From: Klebsormidium nitens | Lineage: Eukaryota; Streptophyta; Klebsormidiophyceae; Klebsormidiales; Klebsormidiaceae | Length of the DNA stretch: 36,987 bases | Reading direction: 5' to 3' | Assembly: GCA_000708835.1 (NCBI GenBank) | Contig: DF237534.1 | Location: forward strand, 1 to 36,987 | In this document: positions 31,267 through 36,987 of the stretch, piece by piece | How positions within the stretch are numbered: position 1 is the first letter of the stretch | How the letters are laid out: each line of letters begins with the position of its first letter | The notes under the pieces: model-generated | The model's database searches: none | What the model was told of the DNA's origin: nothing | The model's input: only the letters and a program-made list of their open reading frames with translations | Translations under genes and position numbers: made by a program

Positions 31267-34200
31267 ATGGAGACGTGGGCAGCTAGATGCACCTCATACA
31301 AGCCAACGCCAGCCTGCGGCGGTGCTTTGAAAAGGAGCAACCCCGATCAATGTACAAACTTTAGGCAGGGCCGTACACCGCATATGTCGGCAGTCAGCAA
31401 ATGCGCTTTCAACGCTGCTTTAATGTGTGATGGTGGTAAAAGCTTTCGCCCAGAGGCAACGGGAGCAGAGTTTCTGAAGCGTCTCTCAAGGAATTCTCTG
31501 GGGACATGTGCATCAGAAGCGCAAGTACACAGAGACACAAACTGCAGCTGGAAGAAGGGTTTCTGCCACAATTACGAACGGACGGAAGCGTCTGCGAAAG
31601 TGTGTGCATTGAGGAGAGATGTTGCCTCTCGAGCTGTGGCGTCCGACTCAGATCGGGGTGGAGACGAGAATGAAGGCCTTTCCGAAGTGAGCAGCCATTT
31701 TTCAATTCTACTACTATATATATACCAGCAGTACCAGCAGATTTAACGGTCTGGAAGTCACATAGCTTGAATGAAGTCACATTTCATCTACTTGGAAGCC
31801 ATCTTTGCTTAACTTTCTCTCCTTCTTGTGCCAGTTGTGGTGGTTGTGTCATTTCTTCCCTCATGTGCACCCAAGTGTCGCTTCCTGGGCTTGCCGAGTT
31901 GCTCAACAGCGATATAAGTGGTCAATCATGGTCAGCCTTTGGGAACTGGAACGGTTTGATCTAGTGTGTTCCTCAAACCTAGTTTGCGTAGCCCACTTTA
32001 CTCGATGCATTTCGTCTAATACACCTTCTCTTGAAAGACGTTTGCTCACAAATTCTGATCAACTCACTCTGCTTCGACCACTTCTAGTACCGCACTCTCT
32101 TTGAAATTCACTGCTTGACTCACTTCCCTTAACACACTGTGCTAAATTCACTCTACTTACTCCAGGTTCGGATCATTCTTGTGGAGCCTCGGGGCGCCTT
32201 GAATGTTGGGATGGTTGCCCGGAGCATGGCAAACTTTGGGTTAAGACACCTGGTACTGGTTAACCCCCAGGGAGAAGCTGCTGATTACCAAGGAGAGGAG
32301 GTAAGAGCCCCCTCTGAACTTCTCCTGATTCTGTTATCCTGCTAACCATCCACGGTGCTTCCGTCTAGAAAGTTAGTGCCTGGTGCAATAAGAGCCCAAG
32401 TGTACTTTTTTAGGCGAGCTGACACCTATGCAGTCTGCGCAGAAAGGGGAGTGCATAATGAAATCGAAGAACATATGACGGCCCCCTTGTTCATGTCACT
32501 TGTGCTAGTTCAGAAATTTTGTTTTGGACAATCTTCAAACCTCAACGGGCAGTGCCTAAAGCCATCGACAGGCATGTCACAGATTCACAGAACATGGTAA
32601 ACCGGGTTGCTAACCTGCCGTAACCAGGCCTGCAGAATGGCCTGTCACGCGGTGTCAATCCTAGAAGAGGCGACAACGGCCCCGACTCTCGCCGCCGCTC
32701 TAGCCGGAGTAACGAGAGCGGTCGCAACTACCGCCCGTCAAAGAGCCCCCCCGGCGCCCCCCTTAGAGATCCTGAAAAGCAGAACGGTGGGGGGTGGCCT
32801 GGATTGGCTGCTGGAAAATGACGCGGGCTGCTCGGCTATGATTTTCGGGTGAGCTGTCTTGTTTGGCAAACCCCCTGTTCATTAGTGTCTCCCATAGAGG
32901 GCAAACTTCTGAAGTCTTGAATACCGGGTCCGTGACTTCAGTCGAAGTGCGTACTTTGGATGCACAGCACAATGCATGAGATTATCGCAAAACTGACGGC
33001 TTATATAGGCTGGAAGCTCAGATTGACGGACGACAATTGCAGCTGCGGTTGTGAAAGGGACTGAGTGTGTCAAGTGAGACTTCAGCCGCGTTTGTCTAGG
33101 TCTCTGGTTGTTGCCCGGCGTTTGTCCATGTTCTCCCTACTACAGCCTGCTCGCTTTTTCAATGCGCCGTCGACAGGTTGTTCCCCAAGGATGGATATGT
33201 CGGGCAGTTTGCCAGATCCTTACATTAGAGACCAAAAATAGGCCCAAACAGCACGCCAAAGTGTCGCAGCAAAGCGTTCGTCTGCAAATGTTAATGTTTC
33301 CCGGGTCATGGCCAGCTTGTCCCTCGAATCTGTGAGCTTTCATACTGTCGAAGTTTTGGAGAAGCTGCCAGGAGGCACATAGCCTCAAAACATAAAGAAG
33401 CACTGAGCGTCTGAATCAAAAGGAATCAGGATACAAGGAAAAGGCAGGAAAGCAAGAAGAAAAAGGATTCTGCAAGGAAGCAAAAAGGGAAAGAGGACAC
33501 GAGTCGTGTCAAAGGGCCTGGGCAATCCGCGTATACTCCTCTTGTCTTCTTGAAATTAAAATCCAACTAGAATGTCCTCCCCCTTGGAAGTTTTGCGATG
33601 AAACGTTCAGTATGGAGCTAAGGATTTTTCGTTTTCGAAGCAGGGACCCGCTGGGGTTAGTAGGGGTTTAGTCGCGTAGGTTTCGATCTCGGGTCAACGC
33701 GGTCAACCTGGTAAGGGTTTCGGCGAATGGAATCATGATTAAAGATGCCGTTTTTGGAACATGTCATGTCAATAAGGGAGGCAAATAGTGACGTCAGAAG
33801 TAGTGTATGATTGATTTGTTGTTCCTTTTGCAGTCGGGAAGATAGCGGCTTGACCAACGACGAGCTGAGCTTTGCGCAGCGCACGCTCATGATACCCAGC
33901 AGCCCGGCCTACTCTTCCCTGGTGGGTTAGGACTCAAACCATCTCTTAACCCACATTTCATCGCCCTTGATTGACACTTCCGTTTTCGATCCCGTCGTCC
34001 TGGTGCGCTTGCTGGGCGGTTTGAGCTGCCGTCGATGACTGTGCTCTTCTTCTCTGCAGCACAGCTGAGCGCTTACGTTTTCATGTCCTGTACTTCTAGC
34101 ATCATCACGAGCTTAAATGATACTCAAGAAAGACCCCCTAAAGCCGTCCGGCTTTCTGGCACTCGAACAACCGAGTCCAGGTCGAGTCGGAAGACTAATC

Positions 34201-36564
34201 GGGATACTTTTAATAAATCCCCGTCTTTCTCAACCACAACCCCTTCGGTTGATCTTTTCTAGATTTATTCTTTCATGGGTTCCCTTTTCAAGGATTGTCC
34301 GATCTTTTGTGCACCCCAGCTTTCCCCTTCCATCGAATGTTTCCAAAACAATCTTTCTGATGACAATTTGTTTCGCAAACAGTTCGCTAATCCCTCCACG
34401 TTCCGTTGTCTTGCAGAACCTCTCTCATGCTGTGGCCGTCGTCTGCTACGAGCTCTCCCAACAAGCCCGCTCGCATCGGGCTCCCGAGCGAGTACCACGT
34501 GTCCCTGATGACGTCAGCACGTCGAGCGTTCTCGACGATGACGTCAGTGAAAGTAGAGCCAGATCCGCAACCGGACCGCAGCACTTACACGAAGAAAGCG
34601 GAATGTTTACACCAGATTTTAAGAACGGCCCGGGTTTAGAACCAGAACCATCGTTAGGGGTCCAAGATTTAGCAGATAAAAGCACTTCCACGTTGGCAGG
34701 AGAAAGTGGTTTTGCAGATCCTCCGGAAGCTAGCACAATAGAAGAACGCGAAAAACTGTATCGACAAGAATCGCAGTCAGGTCAATCGGAGGAGAACGCC
34801 TGGGAAGAGAGGGGGGATTCAGAAGCAGACTTCTTGCAATCAAGGCAACTAGAACGGGAAGGCCTTGTGGAGTCGCCGGACGGCCTGGGCCGGCCCGGCT
34901 GGCGGAAGACCCGGCGGCTGGACAGGGCCCTCAGACGAACGGACGTCGCAGACGGTGCGGACGTCGAAGGCGCACTCAAACAGGCGGAGGATCTGCTGAC
35001 CAAGGTGCGTCCGAATCGAAAGGAAAGAAACGGTTTTCTTGTTCCTGCACATGTGCGAGCAACCAGGGCTGCTTTTGCGGTTGTGGTAACGTTAGACATG
35101 GGGAACCAAGATTGAACCGTTCCGACTCTGAAGTCAATCAAGCCGCAAACCAGGGTGGGTCCGTAACGGAGTTGACCATTCGAGGTCCTTTCAATCTGCT
35201 AAGCGTTGAGGTCGGCCCGGTCCGTCTGGAGTCTGGCCCCGGTCGAAGATTTGTTTGCAAACCTTCTTACTTGTCATTGGCCTCTGCTCTTTCGAATTGT
35301 CGTTTGCCTCTTGAGTTTGTCCAAGCTTTCTGTTCCTGTCCGGCTTTTGCCGACCTTTCTGACCATTCGGGCAGATTTGGCCACTGACGCGAATCCAATT
35401 TGAGCTCATCGCAAAACTTTACCCGATGTGCAAATGTCGACCCTTCGATGAATATAGTCCATTGATCCAACGACTGAATCTCTGCGCAATGGGCGAATCT
35501 GCGATTCACACAAAGAGATTCTTGCCCAACTTGGACCCTTCACTGCCCTGGACATTGTTGATCAAACGCCCAGAGTTCTGCGATCAACGGCGGCCAAGTT
35601 TTGACTGAACTTGCAGTACCTTCAATCAGCCTCAGGGCTTCGAATTGACATTTACCGTTTGAATCGTCCCTGACCTAATCTTTTGTAATACTGCCCTTCA
35701 AAGTACACTTGGAAGAAAGGCAGAGAGGTACGCTTAGGATCCCAACCCCGTTGCAATTTTGGGCGCTTCTTTGACCAGGATCACTAGGTACTGCTACTTG
35801 GGATACTGATTCCTCTTCTGGTGATTCTTATTCCGGCGGAACTCCCTCCTTGCGCAGATGGGCTTCTTGAAGGGCGACACGCGGAACGCGAAAGTGCCGA
35901 AGCTCCGCCAGCTGCTGGTGCGGGCGTCCCCAACGAACTCCGAGGTGTGCATACGCACTTTTGCCCCCTTTCCCTGTGGCCGAGTGACGTCATGAATGTG
36001 AAGAAGCGCTTGGCATGCCTCTACATAAGTTGGTGGCCATGAAATTCTTCAGTGATCAACCGAGTGAGTAGGAGGGATGGAAAAGAGGGAGACAAGTGGA
36101 AACTCGCCCCTTGCCTAAGCCTGAAAGTACCAGGCAATTCCGTACTCTGCTTGTGCGTTCGGATGAGATGTAATTGTCGACACTCTTGACGGACACTCTT
36201 AACGGACATGCGAGAAGCTCTTGCGACAGATTCGTAATGTCCATTAAGGCTGATATCGCATTCTTACCGTCAACGTTCTCACGTCCCAAGTGGGAAACTC
36301 GCGTTCTTGTTTTACAGTGTTTTTATCTTTTAGCAGCCTACTTTGGGCTGATAGCCCCGACTATCCAATCGTACCGGGGCACATTAGTAACATCGGGGAG
36401 TAGCTGACGTCACCAGTCAAAGAAGGTGCTTAACGTGATTTGTCTGGCTCATTGCTGGGTTGAACTTACCTTTTTTACGAATCTTACAGGTGGCACTTCT
36501 TCGAGCCATAATCAGGAGGATGGACTGGCACGTTACGAAAGCTCAGGAGAACGATCATCAATAA
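31267..36564 (+). CDS. SpoU/TrmJ-family RNA 2'-O-methyltransferase
   Basis: SPOUT-fold methyltransferase predicted to 2'-O-methylate tRNA or rRNA using S-adenosylmethionine. Exons: 31267-31686, 32166-32300, 32628-32848, 33834-33921, 34417-35004, 35858-35944, 36490-36564. All phases close, giving 537 aa, or 498 aa from the alternative ATG at 31384. The first 100-140 residues are Ser/Arg/Ala-rich with few acidic residues, like an organelle transit peptide. Motif 1 is VEPRGALNVGMVARSMANFG (the common Ala after Gly is Met); motif 2 is MIFGREDSGLTNDEL; motif 3 is IPSSPAYSSL|NLSHAVAVVC, split by intron 4. A charged, low-complexity insert of roughly 140 aa fills most of exon 5. The TrmJ C-terminal domain follows (LLTK|MGFLKGDTRNAKVPKLRQLL ... 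SE|VALLRAIIRRMDW). Bacterial TrmJ lacks both the presequence and the insert. The RNA target and organelle cannot be read from the sequence. Start moderately sure; the rest is strong. Confidence 0.9.
34509..34546. other. Paired TGACGTCA palindromes in coding sequence
   Basis: Exact copies at 34509-34516 and 34539-34546, 30 bases apart, both in the context GATGACGTCAG and both encoding DDVS in the low-complexity insert of the methyltransferase. The spacing and shared context suggest a small internal duplication. Confidence 0.6.
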
Positions 36565-36987
36565 CGTTTAAGAGCCTTGCACGACAAGAAGTCTGCCGAC
36601 GGTGATCAGCAATTCGTAGGAGAGAAGCGTTGAAGATGAAAAATAACCTGTGTCCAACATGGAGCATTTGACAGGCTCAGGCTCAACGCGAAATAGTCTT
36701 CGATGGAAGCTTATGACGGCCAAGGAGCGCCCGGTCATCCAAATCAAATGCATGGCAGCATCATTACTAAGTTATGCAACAATGCTCCTGCGCCACCCCG
36801 AAAGAGGAGCCATGTGCAGTTCAATTATGTTGAGCGGCATAAAAGCCATGTAGTTTCATGCATCTTGTTTGATCATCGGAGTGCATGGTTGCACATGCGC
36901 TCATGACGTGCTTCGATCGTTGACATGCACCACGTGGAATGCATGTACCGCGCGACGTACACGGCTTGCATTGAATGCATACGAATC
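36565..36987. other. Downstream region, no recognised gene
   Basis: Presumably the 3' UTR of the methyltransferase gene and the start of the next intergenic region. Open frames are short and unrecognised. Several GCATGC/ATGCAT words cluster in the last 120 bases. Confidence 0.5.

Overview
This is nuclear DNA from an intron-rich eukaryote, most likely of the green lineage. A streptophyte alga such as Klebsormidium would fit the roughly 50% GC, the dense short introns with CGCAG or TGCAG acceptors, and the gene content. The organism is an inference and no marker in the window fixes it. All three genes I can reconstruct are on the + strand. In each one, every exon junction keeps the reading frame.

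Layout. 1-1394: no recognised gene. 1395-11519: a 14-exon gene for the biotin-carrying alpha subunit of mitochondrial 3-methylcrotonyl-CoA carboxylase (MCCC1/MCCA type), about 825 aa. Just before its exon 7 lies an array of five decayed copies of the first part of that exon. 11520-14714: about 3.2 kb with no recognised gene. About 15420-29901: 22 exons that read as one open frame of roughly 1950 aa. It encodes two complete membrane-bound hybrid histidine kinase modules in tandem: 6 TM, kinase, pseudo-receiver, receiver, a 250-aa low-complexity linker, then 6 TM, kinase, pseudo-receiver, receiver. Decayed copies of an exon start also precede the exon carrying its second ATP-binding G1 box. 29902-31266: intergenic, with a simple repeat. 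31267-36564: a 7-exon gene for a SpoU/TrmJ-type RNA 2'-O-methyltransferase with a long charged insert. 36565-36987: nothing recognised.

The genes do not form a pathway: leucine catabolism, phosphorelay signalling and RNA modification are neighbours without a functional link I can show. The most interesting features are the tandem double hybrid kinase, the repeated decayed exon arrays in two neighbouring genes, and a strong excess of the palindrome TGACGTCA across the window (12 exact copies in 37 kb).
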